Shown here in pieces: positions 16,009 to 24,142 of a stretch of 53,440 nt of DNA. Each line of letters begins with the position of its first letter. Position 1 is the first letter of the stretch. Under the pieces are notes generated by a model. It saw nothing but the letters and a program-made list of their open reading frames with translations. It did not search any database and was not told the origin of the DNA. Made by a program: the position numbers and the translations under genes. The stretch is from the NCBI GenBank assembly GCA_003220225.1, contig QHRU01000076.1, forward strand, positions 1-53,440, in the 5' to 3' direction. Origin of the DNA: Candidatus Rokuibacteriota bacterium. Its GTDB lineage: Bacteria > Methylomirabilota > Methylomirabilia > Rokubacteriales > CSP1-6.

Positions 16009-17373
16009 TCAGCCCAGCGCCGCCAGGACGCGCCGCGCCAGCCGCGGCAACTCCGGATCGCGCGCGCCCATCAATAAGATCGTGTCGCCGGGCCGCGCTT
16101 CGCCGGCCACCCAGCGTGTGACGGCCGCGTGGTCCTCGGCGTACGCGCAGCCGATATCGGCGGCGAGATCGCGGCTCGAGAGGTCGCGCGTGACGCTGCC
16201 GCCGGCATAGAAAATCTCCGCGTAGCAGAAGCGGTCGGACGGACGCAGCAGGGACGGAATCAGCTCGCGCAACTCGCCGCGCAGGAAGCGCGCGGGACCG
16301 AAGCCGTGCGGCTGGAACACGGCGACGACTCGCGGCGCCCCGGCCTGGGCCGTCGTCAGCGCCGCGCGGATCTTCTCGCCGTTGTGCGCGAAGTCGTCGA
16401 TGATCCGGATCCCCGTTCCGGTGACGCCGATCGTCTCGAAGCGGCGCGCGACGCCGGGAAAGCGCGGGAGCAGGCGCTCCACGTCGGCGGGCCGGATGCC
16501 CAGCTCGAGCCCGACGAGCGCGGCGGCCGCGGCGTTCTCGAGGTTGTGCAGTCCGGGCTGCGGGACGTCGAGTCCCACGTCGGAGCCGCGCCAGCGCAGC
16601 ACGCCGGTCGCGCGAGCGGGCCCGAGCGAGCGCGGTGTCACGGGAGCGTCGGCGCCCGCCCCGACGCCGTAGGACAGCGCGCCCGGGCGCCGGCCGAGGG
16701 CGGACGCCTCGGCGCAGCGCGCGTTCACCCAGAGTCGTCCGCACTGCGCGGCGAACGTGGCGAATTGAGCGCGCACCCAGTCGAGCTCGCCGTGATCGCG
16801 GCTGACGTTGTGGATCAGCCCCAGCGCCGGGTGATAGCCGACGAGGGTCCCGTCGGACTCGCACGCCTCGGCGGCCACCGCGCCGTCGCCCGGGCCGGGC
16901 ACGAGGCAGCCACCGCCGCCCTCGCCGACGAGCGCCGCGCCGCCGATCACCGAGGCCACCGCGCCCGACTCGCGCGCGAGCCACGCCACCATGCCCGTGA
17001 TCGTGCTCTTGCCGCTGGTGCCGCTGACGGCGACCCCGGGGCGCCCGGTGTCGACGAGCTCCGCGAGCAACGCCGGCCGCGCGAGCATGGCCAGGCCCCG
17101 CGCGCGCGCCGCGCGCATCTCCGGCGTCTCCGCCTCGACCGCGGTGGAGAAGACGAAGTGGTCGATGACGCCCGTGATCCCGCTCCCGTCGTGCGGCACC
17201 AGCTCGACGCCCGCGGCGCGGAGCGTGTCGGCCGCCTCGCGGTTCTTGCCCGCGTCGAACGCGCGGTCCGAGCCCTGCACCGCGTGGCCGCGCGCGCGCA
17301 TCAGGCGCGCGAGCGGGCTCATGCCCGCGCCGCCGACGCCCGAGAAGTGATAGCGCGTCCTCATTGTTGTCAT
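16009..17373 (-). CDS. Mur ligase family protein (MurC/Mpl-like)
   Basis: About 454 residues from the ATG at 17373 (a second ATG at 17364 is equally possible). The N-terminal Rossmann motif FSGVGGAGMSPLARLMRARGH and GSDRAF are of the MurC/Mpl type. The P-loop reads GTSGKST, not the GTHGKTT usual in MurC and Mpl. Further Mur motifs are LIHNVSRDHGELD, HNLENAAAA, DDFAHNGEKI and LMGARDPEL. It ligates an amino acid or peptide to a UDP-muramic acid-type substrate. No other cell-wall genes are nearby, so it may be a recycling enzyme or a Mur-fold ligase for another substrate. Confidence 0.85.
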   Translation of the reverse strand: MTTMRTRYHFSGVGGAGMSPLARLMRARGHAVQGSDRAFDAGKNREAADTLRAAGVELVPHDGSGITGVIDHFVFSTAVEAETPEMRAARARGLAMLARPALLAELVDTGRPGVAVSGTSGKSTITGMVAWLARESGAVASVIGGAALVGEGGGGCLVPGPGDGAVAAEACESDGTLVGYHPALGLIHNVSRDHGELDWVRAQFATFAAQCGRLWVNARCAEASALGRRPGALSYGVGAGADAPVTPRSLGPARATGVLRWRGSDVGLDVPQPGLHNLENAAAAALVGLELGIRPADVERLLPRFPGVARRFETIGVTGTGIRIIDDFAHNGEKIRAALTTAQAGAPRVVAVFQPHGFGPARFLRGELRELIPSLLRPSDRFCYAEIFYAGGSVTRDLSSRDLAADIGCAYAEDHAAVTRWVAGEARPGDTILLMGARDPELPRLARRVLAALG

Positions 17374-17499
17374 GGTACCCGAGGCGCCCGCGCTACAATC
17401 CAGCCTCGACATGATCCCCCCGCGCGGGCGGCCCGGAGACTGACGCGGTCCACGGGTCGCCACGCGCGAGGTCGTGGCGCCGGTCAGGCTACGCCGCCA

Positions 17500-17688
17500 A
17501 TGCTGAAGGAGCCGGTGAACGTCCCGCCGCCCACGACGGTGCCCGTCAACGGAACGATGAGCTTCGCGGAAGACGACTTCGAGCCTCTCTCGTCGTTCGA
17601 CTTCGAGTCGTCGGCTCTCGCCACCGACAAGGGGCCCATCGCGGTGGCGAAGATCAAGACACTGAGCAGGGTAGACCCGCGAGTTTGA
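17500..17688 (+). CDS. Possible small protein, 62 residues
   Basis: A frame from ATG 17500 to TGA 17688 has the strong GC bias at third codon positions expected of coding DNA here. It encodes an acidic peptide (MSFAEDDFEPLSSFDFESS). No ribosome binding site or family is seen. It sits alone in the 340-bp gap between the Mur ligase and the dehydratase. It could be a remnant of a larger gene. Confidence 0.35.
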   Translation: MLKEPVNVPPPTTVPVNGTMSFAEDDFEPLSSFDFESSALATDKGPIAVAKIKTLSRVDPRV

Positions 17689-17701
17689 CCTGTCCTTCGC
17701 G

Positions 17702-17707
17702 TATCAT
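17702..17707 (+). promoter_or_regulatory. Putative -10 box (leaderless) for IlvD/Edd-family gene
   Basis: TATCAT ends 8 nt before the GTG at 17716. TTGACC lies at 17685-17690, but the 11-nt spacer is too short for a standard -35/-10 pair. Confidence 0.45.
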
Positions 17708-17715
17708 GGTCCCTC

Positions 17716-19419
17716 GTGAGCGACCCACGCGGCCTGGCCCGGGGACTGACGAACTACGGCGACGCCGACTTCTCGCTGTACCTGCGGCGCTCGTTCGCGA
17801 CGTCCATGGGCTACTCGCGCGAGATGCTCGCGCGTCCCGTCGTCGGCATCGCGCAGTCGGCGAGCGGCTTCAACAACTGCCATCGCCACTTCCCCGAGCT
17901 GATCGACGCCGTCAAGCGGGGCGTGGTGGCGGCGGGCGGCCTGCCGCTCGACTTTCCCACCATCTCGCTCGGCGAGGTGTTCCTGTCGCCGACCAGCATG
18001 ATGTTCAGGAACCTCATGGCCATCGACGTCGAGGAGATGATCCGCGCCCAGCCCATGGATGCGGTGGTGCTCGTCGGCGGCTGCGACAAGACCGTGCCGG
18101 CGCAGCTGATGGGCGCGGCCTCCGCCGACGTGCCGGCCGTGCAGCTGCTTGCGGGACCGATGATGCCGATGGCGTATCACGGCGAGCGGCTCGGCGCCTG
18201 CACCGACTGCCGGCGCTTCTGGGCCAAGTACCGCGCGGGCGGGCTCAGCGCCACGGAGATCCAGGAGATCGAGGGCAACCTCGCGACGACGGCGGGCACG
18301 TGCGCGGTCATGGGCACCGCGTCGACGATGGCGTCGATCGCGGAGACGCTCGGCATGGCGCTGCCCGGCACGGCGGCGATTCCCGCCGTGCACGCCGACC
18401 GGCTGCGCGCCGCGGAGGCGAGCGGCCGCCAGGCGGTCGCGCTCGCGGCGGCGAAGCTTCGCCCCTCGCAGATCATCACCGCGAAGTCCGTCGAGAACGC
18501 GCTCCGCGTGCTGCTGGCGATCGGCGGCTCGACCAACGCGATCATCCATCTCACCGCGATCGCCGGCCGCGTCGGCGTACCGATCTCGCTCGAGCGGCTC
18601 AACGAGATGTCCGACTCGACGCCGGTGCTCGTCGACCTCAAGCCCACGGGCCAGCACTACATGTCGGACCTGCACGCGGCGGGCGGCGTCGGCGCCGTGC
18701 TGCGTGAGCTGAAGCCGCTGCTGCACCTGGACTGCCTCACGGTCTCCGGCGAGACGCTGGGCGCGCGGCTGGCAGCGGAGCCCGGCTGGGTGGATCGCGC
18801 GGTGGTGCGGCCGCTCGACGATCCCTACCAGAAGCAGGGCGGCCTCGTCGCGCTGTTCGGCTCGCTGGCGCCGGGCGGCGCGATCCTGAAGCGCTCGGCC
18901 GCCGATCCCGCGCTGTTCGAGCGCGAGGGCCGGGCGGTGGTCTTCGCCTCGCTCGACGACCTCGCCGCACGCATCGACGCGCCGGACCTCGACGTGAAGC
19001 CCGACGACTTCCTCGTCCTCCAGAACGCGGGGCCCAAGAGCGGCTACGCGATGCCCGAGGCCGGCTACCTGCCGATCCCGGCCAAGCTGGCGAGAACGGG
19101 CGTGAAGGACATGGTCCGCATCTCCGACGCGCGGATGAGCGGCACCGCTTACGGCACCATCGTGCTGCACGTGTCGCCCGAGGCCGCCGTCGGGGGGCCG
19201 CTGGCGCTCGTGAAGACCGGCGACCGCATCCGCCTGAGCGTCGCCCAGCGCTCGATCAATCTGATCGTCGACGAGGCGGAGCTGAGCCGGCGCCGCGCCG
19301 CGTGGCGCGCGCCGACGCCGCCGCCGACACGCGGCTATGCCAAGCTCTACATGCAGTCCGTGTTGCAGGCCGAGCACGGCTGCGACTTCGACTTCCTCAG
19401 AAAACAGGAGCCGACAGCG
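17716..19419 (+). CDS. IlvD/Edd-family dehydratase (sugar-acid or dihydroxy-acid)
   Basis: About 568 residues from GTG 17716; the TGA is at 19420-19422. The [2Fe-2S] ligands of the family are present: NNCHRHF (C55), GGCDKT (C123, with the metal-site K125) and GTCAVMG (C196). GGSTNAIIHL and the C-terminal DARMSGTAYGTIVLHVSPEA complete the active site. The family dehydrates sugar acids (arabonate, xylonate, gluconate) or dihydroxy-acids. The coupled DapA-family lyase downstream (GTGA overlap) argues for a sugar-acid pathway ending in a 2-keto-3-deoxy acid, not for valine synthesis. Confidence 0.9.
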
Positions 19420-20339
19420 TGAACCCCAAGCGCATCACCGGCGTGCTCTCGCCCGTCGTCACCCCGTTCAAGGCCGACCTCTCGCCCGACGCCGAGAAGT
19501 TCGTGCGGCAGTGCACGTGGCTGCTGTCGCAGAACGTCGGCCTCGCCGTGTTCGGAACGAACTCCGAGGCGAACTCGCTGGCGACGGAGGAGAAGATCGA
19601 GCTGCTCGACCGGCTGATCGCGGCCGGCCTCGATCCCGCGCGGATGATGCCGGGCACCGGCTGCTGCGCGATCACCGATTCCGTGCGGCTGACGAAGCAC
19701 GCGGTGAAGCTCGGCTGCGGCGGCGTGCTGATGCTGCCGCCGTTCTATTACAAGGGCGTGTCCGACGACGGGCTGTTCCGGAACTTCGCTGAAATCGTGG
19801 AACGGGTCGGCGACTCAGGACTGCGGATCTACCTCTATCACATCCCGCCGGTGTCGAGCGTGCCGATCACGCTCACGCTGATCGAGCGGCTGCTCAAGGC
19901 GTACCCCGGCACCATCGCGGGCGCGAAGGACTCCTCGGGAGACTGGAACAACACCAAGGCGATGCTCGATCAGTTCGCGAAATCGGGCTTCGACGTCTTC
20001 CCCGGCGCCGAGACGTTCCTGCTCGCCGGCCTGCGCAGCGGCGGCGCGGGCTGCATCAGCGCCACCGCCAACACGAACCCGGCGGCGATCGCGCGCCTCT
20101 ACGACACCTGGCGCGGCGCCGACGCCGACGCGCAGCAGAAGCGCCTCGACGAGATCCGCGGCACCTTCGCGAAGTACCCGATGATCCCGGCGCTCAAGGC
20201 CGCCATCGCCCACTGGTCGGGTATCGCGGAGTGGGCGACCGTGCGCCCGCCGCTCGTCGCGCTCACGAGGGAGCAGGCCGCGGCGCTCGTGAGCGATCTC
20301 AAGGCGCGCAATTTCGACATGCCGCGGTTGCGCGGGTAG
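19419..20339 (+). CDS. Dihydrodipicolinate synthase (DapA)-family lyase/dehydratase
   Basis: A 306-residue class I aldolase-fold protein from GTG 19419, overlapping the dehydratase stop as GTGA. The Schiff-base lysine is K170 in AGAKDSSGD and the proton-relay tyrosine is Y140 in LYHIPP. The DapA carboxylate motif GTTGE is replaced by GTNSE (46-50), so true DapA activity is unlikely. Together with the upstream dehydratase it probably cleaves or dehydrates a 2-keto-3-deoxy sugar acid. PVVTPF near the N-terminus is a family hallmark. Confidence 0.9.
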   Translation: MNPKRITGVLSPVVTPFKADLSPDAEKFVRQCTWLLSQNVGLAVFGTNSEANSLATEEKIELLDRLIAAGLDPARMMPGTGCCAITDSVRLTKHAVKLGCGGVLMLPPFYYKGVSDDGLFRNFAEIVERVGDSGLRIYLYHIPPVSSVPITLTLIERLLKAYPGTIAGAKDSSGDWNNTKAMLDQFAKSGFDVFPGAETFLLAGLRSGGAGCISATANTNPAAIARLYDTWRGADADAQQKRLDEIRGTFAKYPMIPALKAAIAHWSGIAEWATVRPPLVALTREQAAALVSDLKARNFDMPRLRG

Positions 20340-20342
20340 ACT
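20337..20342 (+). promoter_or_regulatory. Putative -10 box (leaderless) for MBL-fold gene
   Basis: TAGACT, whose TAG is also the stop codon of the DapA-family gene, ends 7 nt before the ATG at 20350. Confidence 0.4.
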
Positions 20343-20349
20343 CGACGGC

Positions 20350-21369
20350 ATGGCCCTCGAGCATCCCTGGAGCGAGCCGCCGGCGGCGGCGCAGACGATC
20401 GAGGTGGCGTCCGGCGTGCGCTGGCTGCGCATGCCGCTGCCGTTCCAGCTCGACCACATCAACCTCTGGCTGCTCGCCGACGGCGCCGGCTGGACGGCGG
20501 TGGACACGGGCCTGGCCCTGCCGCCCACGCGCGAGCGCTGGGAGCAGCTGTTCGCTCACGGACTCGACGGCAAGCCGATCACGCGCGTGATCGTCACACA
20601 CTTCCATCCCGACCACATCGGCAACGCCTCGTGGCTCACCGAGCGCTGGCAGGCCGACCTCTGGTGCACGCAGACGGAGTGGCTGGCCGCGGAGTATGCG
20701 CTGCGCAGCCGCGACGATGCCGACCTCGACCGCCGCGTGGCGTACTACCGGCGCAACGGCATCGCGGAAGAGGCGACGGCGAAGATGCGCGCGCGGGGCA
20801 ATCACTACCCCGGGCTCGTGGGCGGGCTGCCCTTTGCCTTCATGCCGATCGCCGACGGCGAGACCGTGACCATCGACGGCCGGCGGTGGCGCGTGATCAC
20901 GGCGCGCGGCCACTCGCCCGAGCACGCGTGCCTCTGGTGCGAAGACCTGCGCGTGCTCATCGCGGGCGACCAGGTGTTGCCGAAGATCACGACCAACGTC
21001 AGCGTGTGGCCCGAGCGCCCGCGCGAGAACCCGCTGCGCTACTACCTCGACTCGCTCGCGCGCTTCCTCCGGCTGCCCGCCGACACGCTGGTGCTGCCGT
21101 CCCACGGCCTGCCGTTCCGCGGCCTGCACCACCGGCTCTCCACGCTGGTGCAGCACCACGACGCGCGGCTGGCCGAGGCCGCCGACGCGCTCCTCGAGCC
21201 GAAGACGGGCGCCCAGCTCATCCCGGTCCTGTTCCGGCGCGAGCTGGACACCCACCAGCTCGGCTTCGCCATCGGCGAGACGCTCGCTCACCTGAACTTC
21301 CTCGAGGCCGAGGGCCGCGCGGTGCGCGCGCTGGGCGGCGACGGGATCGAGCGCTTCCACAAGCCCTGA
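20350..21369 (+). CDS. Metallo-beta-lactamase-fold hydrolase
   Basis: A 339-residue MBL-fold enzyme. The dinuclear zinc motif is VTHFHPDHIG (H84, H86, D88, H89), followed by a third ligand His in ARGHSPEHACLW, the bridging Asp in IAGDQVL and a last His in VLPSHGLPF. The C-terminal helical domain (about 260-339; LGFAIGETLAHLNFLE) is like that of glyoxalase-II/LACTB2-type members. The likely reaction is hydrolysis of a thioester or phosphoester; the substrate is unknown. It follows the DapA-family gene by 10 nt. Confidence 0.9.
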   Translation: MALEHPWSEPPAAAQTIEVASGVRWLRMPLPFQLDHINLWLLADGAGWTAVDTGLALPPTRERWEQLFAHGLDGKPITRVIVTHFHPDHIGNASWLTERWQADLWCTQTEWLAAEYALRSRDDADLDRRVAYYRRNGIAEEATAKMRARGNHYPGLVGGLPFAFMPIADGETVTIDGRRWRVITARGHSPEHACLWCEDLRVLIAGDQVLPKITTNVSVWPERPRENPLRYYLDSLARFLRLPADTLVLPSHGLPFRGLHHRLSTLVQHHDARLAEAADALLEPKTGAQLIPVLFRRELDTHQLGFAIGETLAHLNFLEAEGRAVRALGGDGIERFHKP

Positions 21370-21420
21370 GCCCGTTGTGACAACCGGGCGGCGCCGAGGA
21401 CACTCGTCCACGCCAAACAG

Positions 21421-21500
21421 CGGGCGGGGCCTCGACCCCTCGGTTCCCGGATGAAAATCCGAAGTACCGAGAACCGACGCTCCGCCCGTTGGCCTTTTTA
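21421..21500 (+). ncRNA. Structured element ending in a U tract (terminator or small RNA)
   Basis: A 10-bp helix pairs 21421-21430 with 21479-21488 (one G-U). Inside it CGGAT-GAAA-ATCCG (21448-21461) forms a tetraloop hairpin. The strand CTCGGTTC (21439-21446) can pair either with ACCGAG (21466-21471) or with GAACCGA (21471-21477), so two folds are mutually exclusive. TTTTT at 21495-21499 follows shortly after the outer helix. It lies 52 nt past the MBL gene, in its direction. It is at least an unusually complex intrinsic terminator; a regulatory RNA is possible. Confidence 0.45.
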
Positions 21501-21505
21501 TCGAG

Positions 21506-21530
21506 GCGCGCCCCGGGTTCCCCGGGGCGC
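21506..21530. terminator. GC-rich hairpin between convergent genes
   Basis: An 11-bp perfect inverted repeat, CGCGCCCCGGG and CCCGGGGCGCG, with a 3-nt loop. It belongs to the shared 3' module also seen at 32059-32085, where a comparable 11-bp GC helix lies next to the CGAACG-T-G-run sequence. Confidence 0.55.
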
Positions 21531-21551
21531 GTCCGAGCGTTGGGGGGGTAT

Positions 21552-21574
21552 GGGGGGCCATTTCGGGGCCCCCC
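21552..21574 (-). terminator. GGGGGGCC-type post-stop hairpin of the AOR gene
   Basis: GGGGGGCC (21552-21559) pairs with GGCCCCCC (21567-21574) across a 7-nt loop, 4 nt beyond the AOR stop codon. The same stem occurs after the kinase gene (32298-32319) and the HpnR gene (41180-41202). No U tract follows. Confidence 0.6.
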
Positions 21575-21578
21575 ATCT

Positions 21579-23435
21579 TCAGCTGATCCCGAGCTCGGCT
21601 AGCTTGGCGTCGGTCGGCTTGCCCGTCTGCGGGTCCCAGCCGGCCATTTCGTAGTAGGTCTTACGCGCGGCGAGGAATTCGTCGGGATCGATCCTGGCGC
21701 CCTTGATGGCGCCGTTGCCGATGCCCTCGTGCATGCGCTGGGGCAGCACGTCGTCCGCCGGGGTGAAGCCCTCCCGGTTGTTGAACATGCGCGCCAGCGT
21801 GTTGTTCCGCTCGCCCACCTTCATCAGCTCGTAGAGGCTCATGTTCCAGCCGGTGACCGCGTTGATGTAGTCGATCATGGGGTCGAGCTGCAGGGTGTTC
21901 AGCGGCGCGCCCACGAAATCGCACATGCCGACGGAGTTGTAGGCGCTCCACACCTGCTGCGTCACGTAGAACGCGCGCACCTTCTTGGCGTCGAGCGTCA
22001 TCGGGTCGAGCGGCTCGATCAGGCCGAGCACGCCCATCGGGTGGCCCTGGGGGTGGAAGCCGGCATAGAGCGGGTCGTGAGGCGCCTCCATGTGATCGGC
22101 GCCCGTCGGCGAGATCGCGTAGGCGAGCGACAGGCCCTTCTTGCCGCGCGGGTCGTGCATCGGCAGCTCCTGGCCCTTCACGTGGAGCGCGAAGCGCTCG
22201 GCGCCCTTGCCGAGGCTCTCCGCCGCGCGCTTGACGCCCTCGGCGAGCAGGTCGCCGAGGCCCTCGCGCCTGCCGATCATGTGGATGAGCCCGATCACGG
22301 CGTCGGCGTTGCCCCACGAGAGGTCCAGGCCGCCCGCCATCTCGCTCGTGATGATGCCGTGCTCGTAGCACTCCATCGCGAACGCGCAGACGGCGCCCGT
22401 GGAGATGGAGTCGAGCACGTACTGCGCATGCAGCTGGTTGATCAGGGCCAGCGCGTTGAGGTCCTTCACGCCGCAGAGCGAGCCGGAAGCGGCCAGGGTC
22501 TCGTACTCGGGCCCGCCGTATTTCGGCGTCACGCCCAGCTCCTTCACCTCGACCTCGCGCTTGCACGCCACCGCGCACGCGTAGCAGGTGCCGCGGTTCA
22601 CCAGAATCGTGTCGCGCATCTTCTGCCCGCTGATGTCTTTGGCGCCCTCGAAGGAGCCGTCCCGGAAGTTGCGCGTGGGCAGGATTCCGCTGGCCTCCAG
22701 CGCCAGCACGCCGCTGGATGAGCCCAGCTGGTGGAAACGGTCCTTGGAGCGGTCGTAGTTGTCCTTGAACCAGACGAGCTGCTTCTTCGCGGTGTCCTTG
22801 TCGGTGGCCGCCGGCGGCTTGCTGCCGCGCACGACGATGGCCTTGAGCTTCTTCGCACCCATCACGGCGCCGAGCCCGCCGCGCCCGTGGAAGTGTTTGA
22901 GCTGGTTCACGATGGCGGCGTAGCGCACGAGCTTCTCGCCGGCCACGCCGCACTGCAGCGTGCGCACGCGCTTGTCGCCCAGCTCGACCTCGATGCCGTC
23001 CTGCACGTCGCCCGAGAGCTTGCCCCAGTAGGGCGTCGCGTCGCGGAACTCGACCGCGGCGTCCTTGATCCAGACGTAGACCGGCGTCTTCGACGCGCCG
23101 TGCACGACGACGCCGTCCCAGCCCGCCGCCCGCAGCTCCGGGCCCCACCAGCCGCCGGCCTCGGACTCGCCGTAGCCGCCGGTCAGCGGCGACTTCGCCG
23201 CCGCCGTGTAGCGGTTGGTGCCGGAGAGCGAGAGCCCGTTGATCACGCTCGTCATCAAGACGAGCACGTTGTCGGGCCCGAGCGGATCGGCGCCGGGCTT
23301 CAGATCGCGCAGCAGCAGGTGCGCCGCGAGCGCACCGCCGCCGAGGTACTTGCGGTAGGTCGCCTCCGGGATCTCTTCGGCGCGATGGGTGCGGTCGGTC
23401 AGGTCGACGTGCAGGATCTTGGCGGTGATCGCCAT
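21579..23435 (-). CDS. Aldehyde:ferredoxin oxidoreductase family tungsten enzyme
   Basis: A 618-residue AOR-family protein starting MAITAKILHVDLT, with GGGAGG upstream. YLGGGALAAHLLL and the pterin motif GRGGLGAVMGAKKLKAI (about 184-200) are family hallmarks. The [4Fe-4S] cluster ligands are C284, C287 and C291 (CYACAVAC), with a fourth Cys near residue 510 (VGMCDF). It oxidises aldehydes, reducing ferredoxin, using tungsto-bispterin. It is shorter and simpler than multi-subunit forms; no electron-transfer subunit is adjacent. It is divergent from the Sec-OsmC gene. Confidence 0.92.
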   Translation of the reverse strand: MAITAKILHVDLTDRTHRAEEIPEATYRKYLGGGALAAHLLLRDLKPGADPLGPDNVLVLMTSVINGLSLSGTNRYTAAAKSPLTGGYGESEAGGWWGPELRAAGWDGVVVHGASKTPVYVWIKDAAVEFRDATPYWGKLSGDVQDGIEVELGDKRVRTLQCGVAGEKLVRYAAIVNQLKHFHGRGGLGAVMGAKKLKAIVVRGSKPPAATDKDTAKKQLVWFKDNYDRSKDRFHQLGSSSGVLALEASGILPTRNFRDGSFEGAKDISGQKMRDTILVNRGTCYACAVACKREVEVKELGVTPKYGGPEYETLAASGSLCGVKDLNALALINQLHAQYVLDSISTGAVCAFAMECYEHGIITSEMAGGLDLSWGNADAVIGLIHMIGRREGLGDLLAEGVKRAAESLGKGAERFALHVKGQELPMHDPRGKKGLSLAYAISPTGADHMEAPHDPLYAGFHPQGHPMGVLGLIEPLDPMTLDAKKVRAFYVTQQVWSAYNSVGMCDFVGAPLNTLQLDPMIDYINAVTGWNMSLYELMKVGERNNTLARMFNNREGFTPADDVLPQRMHEGIGNGAIKGARIDPDEFLAARKTYYEMAGWDPQTGKPTDAKLAELGIS

Positions 23436-23553
23436 ACGCGGTGTCCCTCCCTGGAAAGTCGCCGCCGATGCTACTACCGACGCCGCGCTTCGTCTACCGG
23501 CGCGGGGCCTCCGTGCGGCTATTCTATGCGGCGACACACGAGGAGGCCCGCCG

Positions 23554-24066
23554 ATGAGTGCGACCCCGGAAGGACTGGATCCGACGATCACCCGCCGCGA
23601 GATCGTCTTCGAAGCCGACGTCACGTCGGTCACGCCGTTCCTGAAGGTGGCGACGGTCAGCCGCGCCGGAACCGGCCACATGACGTTCGCCTGCGACGAG
23701 GGCCCGAACCTCGGCGGCCTCGGCTCGGCGCCCACGCCGCTGATGTACTTCAGCGCGGCCCTTGCCTTCTGACTCATGACTCAAGTGTCCCGGTACGGGC
23801 ACATGCTCAAGGTGACGGTCGGGCGGATGCGGATGCGCGTGACCGCGCGCTATCGCGTCACCGGCTCGGTCCTCGACGACACCGTCCAGGGGGAGATGCT
23901 GGGCGCCGACACGGTGCTCGAGCTCGACTCGCCCGATCCTCCGGACCGTGTGGCCCGCCTCGTCCGCAACGCCGAGCGCGGCTGCTTCGTCATGCAGGCG
24001 CTGCTGCGACCCGTGACGATCTCATCGGCCGCGGTTCTCAACGGCCGCCCACTCGAGCGCGCCTAG
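23554..24066 (+). CDS. OsmC-like selenoprotein
   Basis: Read through the in-frame TGA at 23770-23772, this is one 170-residue OsmC/Ohr-family protein. The N-terminal half ends APTPLMYFSAALAF and is followed by UGA at residue 73, where OsmC proteins carry the first reactive cysteine (…AALaxC). The frame continues through MTQVSRYGHMLKVTVGRMRM to the second conserved cysteine, C144, in RGCFVMQALLRPV, and ends at 24066. GAGGAGG precedes the ATG at 23554. A SECIS-like hairpin very close to that of E. coli fdhF follows the UGA. OsmC-like selenoproteins have been predicted in other bacteria. The role would be thiol/selenol-based reduction of organic hydroperoxides. Confidence 0.88.
23785..23802 (+). 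promoter_or_regulatory. SECIS-like hairpin after UGA of the OsmC-like gene
   Basis: GUG (23785-23787), bulged U (23788), CCC (23789-23791), loop GGUAC (23792-23796), GGG and CAC (23797-23802). The order three pairs, bulged U, three pairs, loop starting GGU reproduces the SelB-binding part of the E. coli fdhF element. The bulged U is the 16th base after the UGA and the loop starts at the 20th, close to the fdhF spacing as I recall it. Confidence 0.85.
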
Positions 24067-24069
24067 ACT

Positions 24070-24093
24070 CCCGGCGGCCGTTGGGCCGCCGGG
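24070..24093 (+). terminator. Hairpin after the OsmC-like gene
   Basis: A perfect 10-bp stem, CCCGGCGGCC and GGCCGCCGGG, with loop GTTG, begins 3 nt after the stop codon. It lacks a U tract, as do the other strong hairpins that directly follow stop codons in this window. Confidence 0.6.
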
Positions 24094-24129
24094 CTCGGCC
24101 TGTGGCTCGCGCACGGGGGACACGCGGGA

Positions 24130-24135
24130 TAGGAT
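24130..24135 (+). promoter_or_regulatory. Putative -10 box (leaderless) for DUF2214 gene
   Basis: TAGGAT ends 7 nt before the ATG at 24143; no Shine-Dalgarno lies between. Confidence 0.45.
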
Positions 24136-24142
24136 CGACGCC

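Noticed and set aside
17374-17499. RNA gene upstream of the 62-residue frame
   Set aside because: No stable extended fold or tRNA-like pattern could be found by eye.
21370-21578. tRNA or protein gene in the 209-bp gap after the MBL gene
   Set aside because: No cloverleaf or CCA-type end is seen; the sequence is explained by the structured U-tract element and two GC hairpins.
23770-23772. UGA reassigned to tryptophan or glycine
   Set aside because: Many unambiguous genes in the window end in TGA right before or overlapping the next gene, so UGA is a normal stop.
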